Assembly: GCF_030268225.1 (NCBI RefSeq)
Contig: NZ_BSQG01000001.1
Location: forward strand, 1 to 64,000
Direction: 5' to 3'
DNA: 64,000 bases
DNA from: Nocardiopsis ansamitocini
GTDB lineage: Bacteria; Actinomycetota; Actinomycetes; Streptosporangiales; Streptosporangiaceae
Below the pieces are notes generated by a model that worked only from the letters and a program-made list of their open reading frames with translations, was not told where the DNA came from and made no database searches. Positions 16,324 to 25,679 of this stretch are shown piece by piece. Positions within the stretch are counted from its first letter, which is position 1; each line of letters starts with the position of its first letter. A program made the position numbers and the translations under genes.

Positions 16324-16857
16324 GGCAGCCCCATGGTCGCACCACCGCCCCGACGGCGAAATCCGGGGCCCGCGCAGTGGAGGCGCGGGAACCAGGACAA
16401 CGGGCCCGACCAGGGACACGGCCGACGGCGCGAGGGCGGCCTACGATGCCCGTGGGACGCATGGGTCGGTCAGGGGATCGGACGGTTCCTTCTGCGGCAG
16501 AAGCCCCGGGGCGAACAGGGCAGCGACATAAGTCCGGGGAGTGCGCCACTGCCGTCGCCGAGTACCGGTCGGTGCACGGCACCGTAGGTGCCACCGGCGG
16601 GTTCACGGTGGCCGATCGTGCCCCGGTACCGAGGGGCGAAGGGATTTCGGGGTCGGTTCGTCTCTGGTGTCGTCCCGGACGCCGAACTCCCGGGGACCGG
16701 TGCCCCCATCGTTTTCATGGGCCGCGTGGCGGGGCCGAGAACGGTACCGCTCGCCGGGGACTGCTGCAACGGAGGCCGCCTCGTGCCGGCTCCCATCGAC
16801 CGAGGCCGTCCCCGTGCCGTGTGCCGGGAGGGCACGCGGCACGGGGAGGGCGTCGCG
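16324..16857. other. intergenic stretch with LPMO terminator
   Basis: No gene recognised. The right part holds the hairpin at 16809-16847 that ends the polysaccharide monooxygenase gene. Confidence 0.45.
16809..16847 (-). terminator. rho-independent-type hairpin after the LPMO gene
   Basis: Arms TCCCCGTGCCG (16809-16819) and its complement (16837-16847), extended inward by GTGCC/GGCAC. It lies 10 bp beyond the LPMO stop. Confidence 0.6.
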
Positions 16858-17385
16858 CTACTGGGCGGCGCCGACGTTGACGTCGATGCAGGCGTAGAAC
16901 GCGTTGTCGGTGTCGGCGACGTTCCAGACCGCCAGGAGCTTCTGTTGCCCGCTGAGACCGCTGAGGTCGACGTTGTGCGTCAGCGATGCCGGCGGCTGGG
17001 CGCCGTTGTCGTTGAAGACCGCGAGCCGCTGCCCGTTGGCGTAGTACTCCCAGGTGCTGGTGGAGTGCCGGGCGGTGATCGTCCAGGTGAAGTCGACCGA
17101 GGTGCCCACCGGGGTGACCTGCCACCCCTTGGAGTCGTCGTTGAGCTCGGCGAACTGGCTGTTGCCGCCGTGGCAACCGGTCAGTCCCTTGGGGCCCTCG
17201 ACGCTCTGCGGCTCCCACTGGATGGCACCGCAGGAGACCGTGCCGGCCGCGCACTGGGCCTGGCGGCTGGCCGGTGCCGACACGTAACCGTGGGCGTTGG
17301 CCGTCCCGGCGGGCAGGATCGCGAAGACGAACGGGGTGACCGCGGCGACGGCGGCAGCGGAGAGGAATTTCTTCTTCAGGTCCAT
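16858..17385 (-). CDS. AA10 lytic polysaccharide monooxygenase (chitin/cellulose-active)
   Basis: This 175-residue protein has a Sec signal peptide ending ANA, so the mature chain starts at His32 (HGYVSAPASRQAQC). With His107 (TARHSTSTWEYY) this forms the copper histidine brace of AA10 enzymes. Cys pairs (QCAAGTVSCG, TGCHGG, YACIDVNV) are present. It is a single catalytic domain of the usual minimal length without a carbohydrate-binding module. It is secreted to oxidise crystalline chitin or cellulose. It stands alone; no DasR- or CebR-like palindrome was seen in the 300 bp upstream. Confidence 0.93.
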   Translation of the reverse strand: MDLKKKFLSAAAVAAVTPFVFAILPAGTANAHGYVSAPASRQAQCAAGTVSCGAIQWEPQSVEGPKGLTGCHGGNSQFAELNDDSKGWQVTPVGTSVDFTWTITARHSTSTWEYYANGQRLAVFNDNGAQPPASLTHNVDLSGLSGQQKLLAVWNVADTDNAFYACIDVNVGAAQ

Positions 17386-18056
17386 GTCACGCCTTTCTCG
17401 GAAAGGATCACGCTTTCTCCCGCTGGGCGGTGAAGCCCTTCGACTATCAGGAGAGAACGCGTTAGCGGGGTGACGGGAACCGTGCTGGGTCCCCTACGGG
17501 AACCGGACCGGACCGGCGCGCCGCGTCGGGGCGGCGATGTTCGCGGGTCGAATGGAGTCCATTTTCTTGGGGGTCGTGCGCTGCGCGAACAGGCGGTCGG
17601 CTCGTTTCCCGCAACGGTGGGTACCGTCGACCGTTCGGCGCCGGTGATTGGTAGGCCGGACCGCCCGGTATCGACTTCCACCGATTGGCCACGACCGTAA
17701 TTCGACACAAACTCCCCGTCAAGGGTCGATTACGTTTCGTACTCACCGCTGGCCCCGGGGCGGGAATCATGCCTCCGACCCAGCACAACGGCCGCCAACC
17801 CGCCTGGTATTGCCGCACAGGAAATCCGGGATGACTCCGGACCTGCAATTCCAGCCGCACCGGCGGCCACCTGGTCCAACTGGTCGGTGCGCAATAAAAT
17901 CAGCCGCAAATTGTGCATTGCACAAAAAGCAAGACCCCTCTTACCTCTTGGCCACACTTGTCGTGGGGCCCGGTCGCTACGCAGCGCAGACGCCCCGAAC
18001 CGCACTCTCTCCCACACGGGCCCGTCGAAGGCCCCGACACGCGAGGACCGTGCCGC
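17386..18056. other. intergenic stretch between LPMO and carotenoid oxygenase genes
   Basis: About 670 bp without a recognisable gene, partly AT-rich. A perfect 15-bp palindrome TTGTGCATTGCACAA lies within about 17911-17925 and could be an operator, though it is over 500 bp from the LPMO start. Confidence 0.4.
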
Positions 18057-19508
18057 TCAGCGGGTCGGCGCCCAGTTTCCGTGGAAACCCGAGGGAACGC
18101 GGTCGGGCAGATGAACCGCGCCGACGGTCTCCAGGGTGGCGGCGTCGAGCAGGGTGAGGTCGCTGCGCTGGGTGGCCGCGTCGTAGACGAACCCCATCAG
18201 CACCCCCTCGTCCTCGGCGGCGTCGGGGTGCGACGGTGCGAAGACGAACTCGCCGGGCTGCCGGCCCGCGCCGAACGAGCGGGTCTGTGCGGTGCCCCGG
18301 ACGAAGTCGTGCTTGATGATCGCGTCCGCGGACTCGGCACCGCTCCCGTCGACGAGGGCGACCGCGTACCCGTAGCGGTGCCGCTTGCCGACGAGGCGCT
18401 CGTCGACCCGGGGGAACTCCTGGCCTCGGTCGTCGAGTCGCTCCTCGCGAACCCTTCCGACACCGAGGTCGACGGTCCAGCGGTGCAGTGACGGACCCCC
18501 CTCGTTGGGGCCGGTGAAGTCGGTGGCGAACATCTTGGGGTGTCGCACGACGTCGAGTACGACGCCGTCGCCCTCGTCGTAGGCGTTGAGCGGGTGAAAG
18601 ACGTAGCAAGGCTCGATCTCGAACCAGCGCACGTCCGCCGAGGTCCCGGAGCGGGGCATGACCCCGATCCTGGCCGGGTATTTCGGGTCCCACGCGTAGG
18701 GGAGCCGGAGGTCTGAGCCCCCGCCTCTCGTCATCCGCGCGGTCACCGGGTCGGGCACGCGCACCCGGCCGATCAGCGCGGACAGCACCAGCTTCACCGG
18801 CGCGCGCAGATTGCGCGGGACGGTGGCGGGCAGTGCCTGGTCGACGTCGAAGGTGACGGGCAGGTCGTAGAAGACCACGTGTTTCTCGGTCAGCGAGAAG
18901 TCGTGCATCATCGGCGACCCGTTCACCTTGATGTCGACCGAACGCCGGGCCCGCCCGTCCGCCCCGATCACCGAGTACCGCACCCGGTTGCCCCTTCCGA
19001 AGAAGTAGGAGACGGCGTGGAGCTCACCGGTCGCGGGGTCGCGCTTGGGGTGGGCGGTGTATCCGCCGGGCAGAGTGCCGTCGAAGTCGCAGGGGCCGAC
19101 GGTGTCGAGTTCGTCGGTGAGTTCATAGCTGGCCGCTCCCCCCTCGACCAGCGCCAGCGTGGTACCGGCGTGCGCGATCACGTTGGTGTTGGCACCGATC
19201 TGGTCGAGGCCCGCCCGATGGGTGCGCCCGTGCGGCCGCTCGCCCAAAGCCCGGGCGACATCGGGTGTGCGGATCCACCTGTTGCGGTACCACTCGGCCC
19301 GACCGTCCCGCAGCCGGACACCGTGGACCATGCCATTGCCCATGAACCAGTGGTAGGCGGCGGGGTCGACCTCCGACAGCGGGTTGGGCCCGTTGCGTAG
19401 GTACCGGCCGTCCAGGAACTCCGGGATCTCCCCGGTGACCGCCAGATCGGTGATCGTGTGCTCCGTGTCCACCGGCGCGAAATTGTCCCGTAGGAACGCG
19501 TTGTCCAT
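18057..19508 (-). CDS. carotenoid/apocarotenoid cleavage oxygenase
   Basis: This 483-residue protein of the RPE65/CCD family is a seven-bladed propeller with four Fe-ligand histidines, visible in GYTAHPKRD, PMMHDFSLTE, YVFHPLNAYDEG and SGFHGNWAP. The N-terminal hallmark YLRNGPNP is present. ATG 19508 is preceded by GAGGAG; the GTG 15 bp upstream would bury that site. Divergent from the TetR gene, it is very likely repressed through the paired palindromes in the promoter. The substrate could be a carotenoid or a stilbene-like phenolic. Confidence 0.9.
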   Translation of the reverse strand: MDNAFLRDNFAPVDTEHTITDLAVTGEIPEFLDGRYLRNGPNPLSEVDPAAYHWFMGNGMVHGVRLRDGRAEWYRNRWIRTPDVARALGERPHGRTHRAGLDQIGANTNVIAHAGTTLALVEGGAASYELTDELDTVGPCDFDGTLPGGYTAHPKRDPATGELHAVSYFFGRGNRVRYSVIGADGRARRSVDIKVNGSPMMHDFSLTEKHVVFYDLPVTFDVDQALPATVPRNLRAPVKLVLSALIGRVRVPDPVTARMTRGGGSDLRLPYAWDPKYPARIGVMPRSGTSADVRWFEIEPCYVFHPLNAYDEGDGVVLDVVRHPKMFATDFTGPNEGGPSLHRWTVDLGVGRVREERLDDRGQEFPRVDERLVGKRHRYGYAVALVDGSGAESADAIIKHDFVRGTAQTRSFGAGRQPGEFVFAPSHPDAAEDEGVLMGFVYDAATQRSDLTLLDAATLETVGAVHLPDRVPSGFHGNWAPTR

Positions 19509-19541
19509 GCCCTGACTCCTCACTCGACCGACCCAGCATCT

Positions 19542-19578
19542 ATAACACTGTTATCCCCTTAATTAATAACAGCGTTAT
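19542..19578. promoter_or_regulatory. paired TetR-type operators
   Basis: Two copies of ATAAC-N3-GTTAT (19542-19554 and 19566-19578), centres 24 bp apart, fill the space between the divergent carotenoid oxygenase and TetR genes. The spacing of just over two helical turns suits cooperative binding of two dimers. Confidence 0.75.
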
Positions 19579-19593
19579 GCGATACTGGCAAGT

Positions 19594-20271
19594 GTGAGCA
19601 TCGAAACCGACACCCGGGCCCGACTCGTCGCCGCCGCCATACGGCTGCTCGCCGACGGCGGCCCCGGAGCACTGCAGGCCCGCAAGGTCGCCGCCGAGAG
19701 CGGCGCGTCGACCATGGCCGTCTACACCTATTTCGGGGGAATGGGCGCCCTCGTCGAGGCGGTCGCGCACGAGGGCTTTCGCCGGCTCACCGCCAACCTG
19801 GACCGGGTCCCCCGCACCGACGACCCGGTGGCCGACATCATCGCTCAGGGGTACGCCTACCGGCACACCGCCGTTGAGCACCCCAACCTGTACTGGGTGA
19901 CCTTCGGCCTGTTCACACCGGGCGGGCAGCAGGCACCGGAGTACGCCGTGACCGACGCCTCCGACGCCCCGAACGAAGCGTTCGGGCGCCTCGTGCACAG
20001 TGCCGCACGCGCGGTCGAGGCGGGGAGGTTCGCCCCGAGTGAACCGGAGTTGGTGGCCGCACAGCTGTGGAGCGGACTCCACGGGTACGTGACACTGGAG
20101 CTGTCGGGCCACTTCGGCCCCGGCGGGCAGGGAGTCGCCACCGTCCTCGGCCCTTTCGTGGCGACGCTCGTGGTGGGGTTGGGCGACTCCCCCGACGCGG
20201 CCGGACACTCGGGGAAGACGGCCGTGGAAACGTGGCGCCGTATCACCGGCGACGGCCTCGGCATGTCGTGA
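19594..20271 (+). CDS. TetR-family regulator
   Basis: This 225-residue protein has an N-terminal helix-turn-helix (ALQARKVAAESGASTMAVYTYF, residues ~27-48) and a TetR_C-type ligand domain (HPNLYWVTFGLF, WSGLHGYVTLELSGHF). GTG 19594 lies 15 bp from the second operator half, so the regulator probably controls both itself and the divergent carotenoid oxygenase. The inducer is unknown, plausibly an apocarotenoid. Confidence 0.88.
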   Translation: MSIETDTRARLVAAAIRLLADGGPGALQARKVAAESGASTMAVYTYFGGMGALVEAVAHEGFRRLTANLDRVPRTDDPVADIIAQGYAYRHTAVEHPNLYWVTFGLFTPGGQQAPEYAVTDASDAPNEAFGRLVHSAARAVEAGRFAPSEPELVAAQLWSGLHGYVTLELSGHFGPGGQGVATVLGPFVATLVVGLGDSPDAAGHSGKTAVETWRRITGDGLGMS

Positions 20272-20297
20272 CCGCGACCGGCCGCCCCCTGACAGCG

Positions 20298-20327
20298 GCG
20301 GCCCCGGCGCGTTGACGCCGGGGCCGC
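20298..20327. terminator. bidirectional terminator hairpin
   Basis: 12-bp perfect stem GCGGCCCCGGCG (20298-20309) with 20316-20327 and a 6-nt loop, between the convergent TetR and MFS genes. Confidence 0.75.
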
Positions 20328-20373
20328 CCGGTGGGGCGTGCGCGACGACCGGCCGTCGCTTGACGCAGAGCCG

Positions 20374-21699
20374 TCAGGAACGGAGCGCGTCCTGCGGGTC
20401 TTCGTCGATGCTGCTGACGTCGATGTCGCGATGGACGGTCTCCGGGCCCAGCGCGAGTGCGACCAGCGTGATCGCCGAGAGCAACGCCATGTAGGCCACG
20501 ATCGGCCACCAGTGCCCCGACCACGCGAAGAGGGCGGTAGCGATGAAGGGCGCCAGCCCGCCGGCCAGGACCGATCCGACCTCACGGGAGAACGCGAATC
20601 CGGTGAGACGGAACTCGGTGTCGAACAGTTCGGCGTACCAGGCGGCCTGCGGGGACAGCATTGCCGGGTAGGCCAGGCCGAGTCCGACGATGAAGGCCAG
20701 CACCACAGCGGTGGTGCTCCCCGTGCCCACCAGCAGGAAGAAGGGAGTCAGCCAGAGCATCGATACGACGGTGCCGAGAGCATAGACGGGCTTGCGACCG
20801 ATCCGGTCCGAGAGCATGCCGTAGAACGGCACGGTGATCACCTGTACCGCGGAGGCGGCCATGACCGACCACAGCGCCAGCGGCTGCCCCAGGCCCAGCG
20901 TCGTGGCGACGTAGGCGACGCCGAAGACGGGCAGCAGGTAGGCGAAGCCGTTCTCCCCCATACGGGTGCCGACCACGATGAAGAAGCTGCGGGGGTGGCG
21001 CCTGATCGCGGAGAAGAGCCCCGTCTGCTTCGTGCGGGCTTGCTCCTTTGCGTTCTCGAACGCCGCGGGCTCCTCGATCTTGCGTCGGATCAGGTAGCCG
21101 ACCAGGACGCATCCTGCTCCGAGCAGGAAGGGAATCCGCCATCCCCATGCCTCGAACTGCTCGGTGGGCATCAGCAGGAACAGGGCGAACACACCGTTGG
21201 CGAGCAGCGTGCCCAGGGAGAAGCCGAGCGGCGCCGCGGAGCCGGCCAGTCCCCTGCTCTTGGGGTTGGCGTGCTCGACCGACAGCACGACCGCGCCGGC
21301 GTACTCCCCTCCCGCACCGAAGCCTTGCACCAGGCGCAGCACGACGAGCAGGATCGGGGCCGCGACTCCGATGGTGGCGTAGGTGGGCAGCAGTCCGATG
21401 CAGGTGGTCGCGCCACCCATGAGGAACAGGGTGAGGACCAGAACGGCCTTGCGGCCGATGCGGTCGCCCAGCCGTCCGAGGACCAGTCCGCCCAGTGGCC
21501 GGGCCAGGAAACCCACGGCATAGGTGGCGAATGCCGCGAGGGTGCCGATCAGCGGATCCTCGGAGGGGAAGAACAGGGTGTTGAGGATGATCGCGGCGGC
21601 GGTGCCGTAGATGATGAAGTCGTACCACTCCAGGACGGTACCCACGAGTGCGGCGACAGCTGCTCGACGGTTCTGTGGTCGAGCGGGGGCTTGAGCCAT
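20374..21699 (-). CDS. MFS transporter of the metabolite:H+ symporter (MHS) type
   Basis: This 441-residue protein has about 12 TM segments. MHS signatures are VGTVLEWYDFIIYGTAAAII at the N-terminus, LGRLGDRIGRKAVL in loop 2-3 and RLVQGFGAGGEYAGA. Such proteins import organic acids or related small polar metabolites. ATG 21699 lies 14 bp after the dehydratase gene in the same direction, making it the third gene of the GntR-controlled unit. It is likely the importer for the acid processed by the two enzymes. Confidence 0.88.
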   Translation of the reverse strand: MAQAPARPQNRRAAVAALVGTVLEWYDFIIYGTAAAIILNTLFFPSEDPLIGTLAAFATYAVGFLARPLGGLVLGRLGDRIGRKAVLVLTLFLMGGATTCIGLLPTYATIGVAAPILLVVLRLVQGFGAGGEYAGAVVLSVEHANPKSRGLAGSAAPLGFSLGTLLANGVFALFLLMPTEQFEAWGWRIPFLLGAGCVLVGYLIRRKIEEPAAFENAKEQARTKQTGLFSAIRRHPRSFFIVVGTRMGENGFAYLLPVFGVAYVATTLGLGQPLALWSVMAASAVQVITVPFYGMLSDRIGRKPVYALGTVVSMLWLTPFFLLVGTGSTTAVVLAFIVGLGLAYPAMLSPQAAWYAELFDTEFRLTGFAFSREVGSVLAGGLAPFIATALFAWSGHWWPIVAYMALLSAITLVALALGPETVHRDIDVSSIDEDPQDALRS

Positions 21700-21713
21700 C
21701 GGTTTTCTCTCTT

Positions 21714-23432
21714 TCAGGAGTGGAAGGGGCGGCGCAGCACCGCGCCCTGCTGGACGGGGCCGACGAGCGCGGCGTACTGGCCGAGCCAGCCGCGCTCGTC
21801 GGCAGGACGCCCGGATCGCACGGGGGCGCCGTCGCGGACCGGGTCGGCGTCGAGCAGCCGGGCGTCCAGATCGATGGAGATGACGTCCTTCTCGCGGATT
21901 CCGGCCAGCGGGCCGCCGTCGGCGGCCTCGGGCATGACCTGGCCGACGACGAGTCCGTGGTTGAGGCCGGAGAGCTCGCCGTCGGTCACCACGGCGACCT
22001 TTCCCCCGAGCCCGGCACCGTTGAGGGCGGCGACGAAACTTGCGGCGAAGACGGTACCGGGGCCGCCCCGCGGCCCCATGCCTCGAAGCACGATGACGTC
22101 GCCGGGGGTGATGCCGTTCTCGCCCAGCGCGGCGATGGCGTCGTCCTCGCCGGCGAAGACCCGGGCCGGGCCGGAGAACTGGCGGCGCGCCGTGCCCGCA
22201 CCGGCGACCTTGACGATCGCGCCGTCGGGGGCGAGGGAACCGCGCAGGATCAGCAGACCGGGCTCGTCGCGGACCGGGTCGTCGAGACGGCGCAGGATCG
22301 TTCCGTCGGCGTCGTCGGCGTCGGCCGCGAGGGCGGCGACCGTGCGTCCGGAGACGGTCAGGGCGTCGCCGTTCAACCGGGGCAACAGGGTCCGTAGCAC
22401 TGTCTGGACCCCGCCGATCCGGTCGAGGTCCCAGACCTGGTGGGGCCCGTTGGGGCGGATCGCCGCCAGTTGGACCGCCTCGCGCCCGCGCTCCTCGAAG
22501 GTGGCCACCACGTCCATGTCGAGGTCGGCCTCGTTGGCCACCGCCGCGAGATGGCGAATGCAGTTGACCGAGCCCCCCAGGGCAAGTGCGACCTCCACGG
22601 CGTTCTCGATGGCTGCGGGGGTGAGGACCTTCCGGGCGGTCAGGCCCTCGTCGACCATCGCGACGATGCGTCGGCCGGCATCTGCGGCGCGGGCCCGCAT
22701 CGGCATGGAATCGGCTCGGGTGGGCGCGGAGCCGGGCACGGTCATGCCCAGGGCCTCGGCGAGCACATGCATGGTGTTGGCCGTGGCCAGACCCGCGCAC
22801 ACCCCGGGGCCGGTGATGGCGGAGTCGGCGAGCTCACCGAGCTGGCGGACCGTCATCTCGCCGGACTTCACGGCCCCCACCGACTCGTAGACCGTGTCGA
22901 TGTCCACCGAGCAGCCGGCGTAGGTACCGCCCTGCTGGTAGCCCCCGATCACCAGGATGGAGGGGATGTCCAGGCGCGCAGAGGCCATGAGGTGCGCGGG
23001 GGTGGTCTTGTCGCACGAGGAGAGGCAGACCATCGCGTCGAGGACTGCGCCCTCCACCGACGCCTCGATGTCGTTGACGATCAGGTCACGCGTAGGCATC
23101 AGGTAGCGGGCCTTGCGCCCCGCGCTCGTGACGAAGTCGCTGGGCGCGACCGTGCGGACCTCCAGGGGCAGGCCGCCGGCCTCCCAGATCGCCTCGGCGA
23201 CGACGTCGACGACGCCGTCGAGGTGGGAGAAGCAGACCGAGAGTTTCGAGGAGGTGTTGACGATGGCGATCTTGGGCCGGTCCTGGTCCTCCAGGGCGTG
23301 GCCCATTGCGGTCCATTGGGCGCGGCGCACAGCCCACCGGGTGGAACCCGGGACGAACTGGCTGCGCAACCGGCCGGGCTCGCCGCGGTCGCCGTCGACG
23401 AGGGGGCGGGGGTCGCTGTGGTCACGGGTCAT
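21714..23432 (-). CDS. IlvD/Edd-family dehydratase (probably sugar-acid type)
   Basis: This 572-residue protein starts at ATG 23432 after AAGGAG. Iron-sulfur ligands are visible at LSSCDKTTP, YAGCSVDID and GPGVCAGLATANT, and the family segments MGPRGGPGT and VTDGELSGL are conserved. Genomes normally hold a separate biosynthetic ilvD. The context here (MHS importer, FAD oxidoreductase, GntR regulator) indicates catabolic dehydration of a sugar acid or other hydroxy acid rather than branched-chain synthesis. The substrate is not deducible. Confidence 0.85.
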   Translation of the reverse strand: MTRDHSDPRPLVDGDRGEPGRLRSQFVPGSTRWAVRRAQWTAMGHALEDQDRPKIAIVNTSSKLSVCFSHLDGVVDVVAEAIWEAGGLPLEVRTVAPSDFVTSAGRKARYLMPTRDLIVNDIEASVEGAVLDAMVCLSSCDKTTPAHLMASARLDIPSILVIGGYQQGGTYAGCSVDIDTVYESVGAVKSGEMTVRQLGELADSAITGPGVCAGLATANTMHVLAEALGMTVPGSAPTRADSMPMRARAADAGRRIVAMVDEGLTARKVLTPAAIENAVEVALALGGSVNCIRHLAAVANEADLDMDVVATFEERGREAVQLAAIRPNGPHQVWDLDRIGGVQTVLRTLLPRLNGDALTVSGRTVAALAADADDADGTILRRLDDPVRDEPGLLILRGSLAPDGAIVKVAGAGTARRQFSGPARVFAGEDDAIAALGENGITPGDVIVLRGMGPRGGPGTVFAASFVAALNGAGLGGKVAVVTDGELSGLNHGLVVGQVMPEAADGGPLAGIREKDVISIDLDARLLDADPVRDGAPVRSGRPADERGWLGQYAALVGPVQQGAVLRRPFHS

Positions 23433-23477
23433 TGCGGATGCTCCTTGTAACAAGCGTGCGGGGTGGATCGAACGGGT

Positions 23478-24851
23478 TCAGAGCGCGCTGCCGGCGGCGC
23501 GCATGCGCTCGCGGACGTCGGCGCCGTCGATGTCGCGGTAGGCGAGGCCCTCCTCCAGCGACATGAGAGTCGCCGTGGCCGCCGCGTGGCCGTACTCGAA
23601 GCACTGGGCGGTGACGCGGGCCGAGGCCAGGGCCTCGTGCTCGGCGCTCAGGCAGCGACCGGCCACGATGACGCCCTCGCCGGTTTCGGGGACCAGCGCG
23701 CGGTAGGGCACCTCGTAGTAGTCGTCGAACAGCCAGTGCAGTTTCGGGCGGTCCCCACTGTGCAGTTCGATCGGCCACGCCGAACGGACGATCCCGTCGG
23801 GCCGCTTCCGGCAGGCGGTGACGTCGTCGTTGGTCAGGGTCGCCAGTCCCCGAATGCTGCGGGTCTGGCGGATGCCCGCTTCCACGCCGGTGTCGATGAC
23901 GTGGCTGTTCTCGCACCCGGCGACGGTGTCGGCCAGGAAGCGCGCGTAGGCGCGCACCTGCCGGCGGCCCTGGATCTCGGCCTCGGTGAAGTCGGCGGGG
24001 TCGATGACGTTGAGCATTCGCCCGTCGCGCCCGGCCAGCCGAGTGGCGTTTACGAGCAGTTCGGCGGGCCGGGGGGTGCGAAAGATCCAGATCTTGGACC
24101 GGGGCAGGTCCAGTCCTGAGGCACGGGCCTCCTCGATGGCCTTGCTGACCTCGGACGAGCAGATGGTGTCCACACCATAGGACGCGGCGTAGGCGTCCAT
24201 GGCGACGTTGCCGAGCCGGAAGAACATGGTGGGATTCTGGATGGCCCCGTTGTCGCCGAAGGCGGTGGCACCGCCCGAACGTGCCACCACGGCCGCGTCA
24301 CCCGAGGCGTCGATGACCCGCCCGGCCCGCACGACCGAGCGGCCGGCGTTGGACTCCACCACCACTCCGCGATGGGTGCCGTCCTCCAGGACAGGGGCGA
24401 CGACCGCGGTGTGCAGCAGGATGCGGACACCCGCCTGCTCGAGGAAACCGTCGGCGGCCTCGCGCCACATGAGGGGGTCGTGCGCCTCGGTCCAGGTCTT
24501 TCCGTAGAGCTGGGCATCGGTGAGGCCGCCGCGATCGAGCAGGGCCGCGCGGAAGCGCTCGGCGAATCCGAACACCAGACGCTCGGGGGTGCGGGGGTCC
24601 TGTGTCGTGTAGTAGAGGCCGCAGATGGTGCCGGAGAGGCCGGCAACCGCGGCCCCACCGCAGAAACCGTATTTCTCGATGAGGACCACGGAACGGCCTG
24701 CCTCGGCGATCACGGTTGCCGCGGCGACGCCGGCCGCGCCACCGCCGACCACGACAGCGTCCACCTCGGCGAGCACGGGCAGGCGGGAGGCGTCCACGTC
24801 GCGGGCGTCAATACGCCAACCAGGGAATTCCCCGTCTGATGTATGGTTCAT
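23478..24851 (-). CDS. FAD-dependent oxidoreductase
   Basis: This 457-residue flavoprotein has a dinucleotide fold AVVVGGGAAGVAAATVIAEA (residues ~32-51), the EKYGFCGGAAVAGLSGT segment and a C-terminal GEGVIVAGRCLSAEHEA flavin-contact motif, as in the 'FAD-dependent oxidoreductase' (PF12831) group. ATG 24851 lies inside a possible operator. First gene of the minus-strand unit oxidoreductase-dehydratase-transporter, divergent from the GntR gene. Probably oxidises the hydroxy acid that the dehydratase or transporter handles. Confidence 0.82.
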   Translation of the reverse strand: MNHTSDGEFPGWRIDARDVDASRLPVLAEVDAVVVGGGAAGVAAATVIAEAGRSVVLIEKYGFCGGAAVAGLSGTICGLYYTTQDPRTPERLVFGFAERFRAALLDRGGLTDAQLYGKTWTEAHDPLMWREAADGFLEQAGVRILLHTAVVAPVLEDGTHRGVVVESNAGRSVVRAGRVIDASGDAAVVARSGGATAFGDNGAIQNPTMFFRLGNVAMDAYAASYGVDTICSSEVSKAIEEARASGLDLPRSKIWIFRTPRPAELLVNATRLAGRDGRMLNVIDPADFTEAEIQGRRQVRAYARFLADTVAGCENSHVIDTGVEAGIRQTRSIRGLATLTNDDVTACRKRPDGIVRSAWPIELHSGDRPKLHWLFDDYYEVPYRALVPETGEGVIVAGRCLSAEHEALASARVTAQCFEYGHAAATATLMSLEEGLAYRDIDGADVRERMRAAGSAL

Positions 24852-24868
24852 ATATTACTAGTACATCA
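24837..24868. promoter_or_regulatory. possible GntR operator
   Basis: Inverted repeat TGATGTA (24837-24843) / TACATCA (24862-24868) with TACTAGTA inside, in an AT-rich patch that overlaps the start of the oxidoreductase gene. Confidence 0.4.
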
Positions 24869-24978
24869 ACAGGATATTTCCTGTCCATATCCTCGGGGCG
24901 GTTCGGTCGGACCTCTGCGAAGATGGCCGGGCGCGCCGCGCCCCACGACGGGGCCGGCGATCACCAGGAGGAGGGCGC

Positions 24979-25626
24979 GTGCCGGGGCAGGCGAACAAGG
25001 CGGATCAGGCGTACGAACGCCTGGAGGACATGATCACCTTCCAGGAACTGGCCCCTGGGCAACTGCTCTCCGAGTCGATGCTGATGGAGCTGACCGGCTT
25101 CGGACGCACGCCGGTACGAGAAGCACTCCAGCGACTGGCGCGTGAGCGCATGGTCGAGATCCTTCCCCGTCGGGGCGTCTTCGTCGCCACCACCTCGATC
25201 GAGGAGCACTTCCGCCTCCTGGAGCTGCGCCGCACCCTGGAGGAACTGGCCGTCCGACTGGCGACCTTCCGCGCCCAGACCCGACAGAAGGAGTCGATGC
25301 TCGAACTCGCCGGACGCCTGGACGCCTTCACCGGCGACGGCGTCCGCGATTTCGGTGAACTCCTCAAACGGGCGCACACGCTCATGGCCGTGGCCGGGCA
25401 CAACGACTACCTGCAGCTCGCGATGGCCCCGTTGCAGGCACTGTCGCGGCGGTTCTGGTTCGCCCATCTCCCCGACGTGGCCGAGCACCTGCACATCGCG
25501 GCCGGCTTCCACAGCGCGATCCTGCGCGCGGTCGCCCACGGGGACGAGGCCGACGCGGTCGCCTCCTCCCACCGGCTGAACGACTACCTGGTCGACCTGA
25601 CCTACCAGGCGCTGGGCGCGCCGTAG
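24979..25626 (+). CDS. GntR-family regulator (FCD/FadR subfamily)
   Basis: This 215-residue protein has a winged helix with GFGRTPVREALQRLARERMVEILPRRGVF (split here only for reference, residues ~34-62) and an all-helical FCD domain with AHTLMAVAGHNDYL and AAGFHSAILRAVAHGDEADA. The start is GTG 24979 after AGGAGGAGG. Divergent from the oxidoreductase/dehydratase/transporter unit, it is the likely local repressor responding to the catabolised acid. Confidence 0.88.
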   Translation: MPGQANKADQAYERLEDMITFQELAPGQLLSESMLMELTGFGRTPVREALQRLARERMVEILPRRGVFVATTSIEEHFRLLELRRTLEELAVRLATFRAQTRQKESMLELAGRLDAFTGDGVRDFGELLKRAHTLMAVAGHNDYLQLAMAPLQALSRRFWFAHLPDVAEHLHIAAGFHSAILRAVAHGDEADAVASSHRLNDYLVDLTYQALGAP

Positions 25627-25628
25627 CT

Positions 25629-25659
25629 GCTCGGGGCCCGCGCGCTCCGGGCCCCGAGC
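25629..25659. terminator. bidirectional terminator hairpin
   Basis: 12-bp perfect stem GCTCGGGGCCCG (25629-25640) with 25648-25659 and a 7-nt loop, just after the GntR stop and before the convergent epimerase stop. Confidence 0.78.
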
Positions 25660-25679
25660 CATCACCACGGCCGGACCGT

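Noticed and set aside
20338-22890. 850-codon plus-strand frame opposite the MHS transporter and dehydratase
   Set aside because: Antisense shadow: composition is low-complexity and both minus-strand genes have family motifs and Shine-Dalgarno sites.
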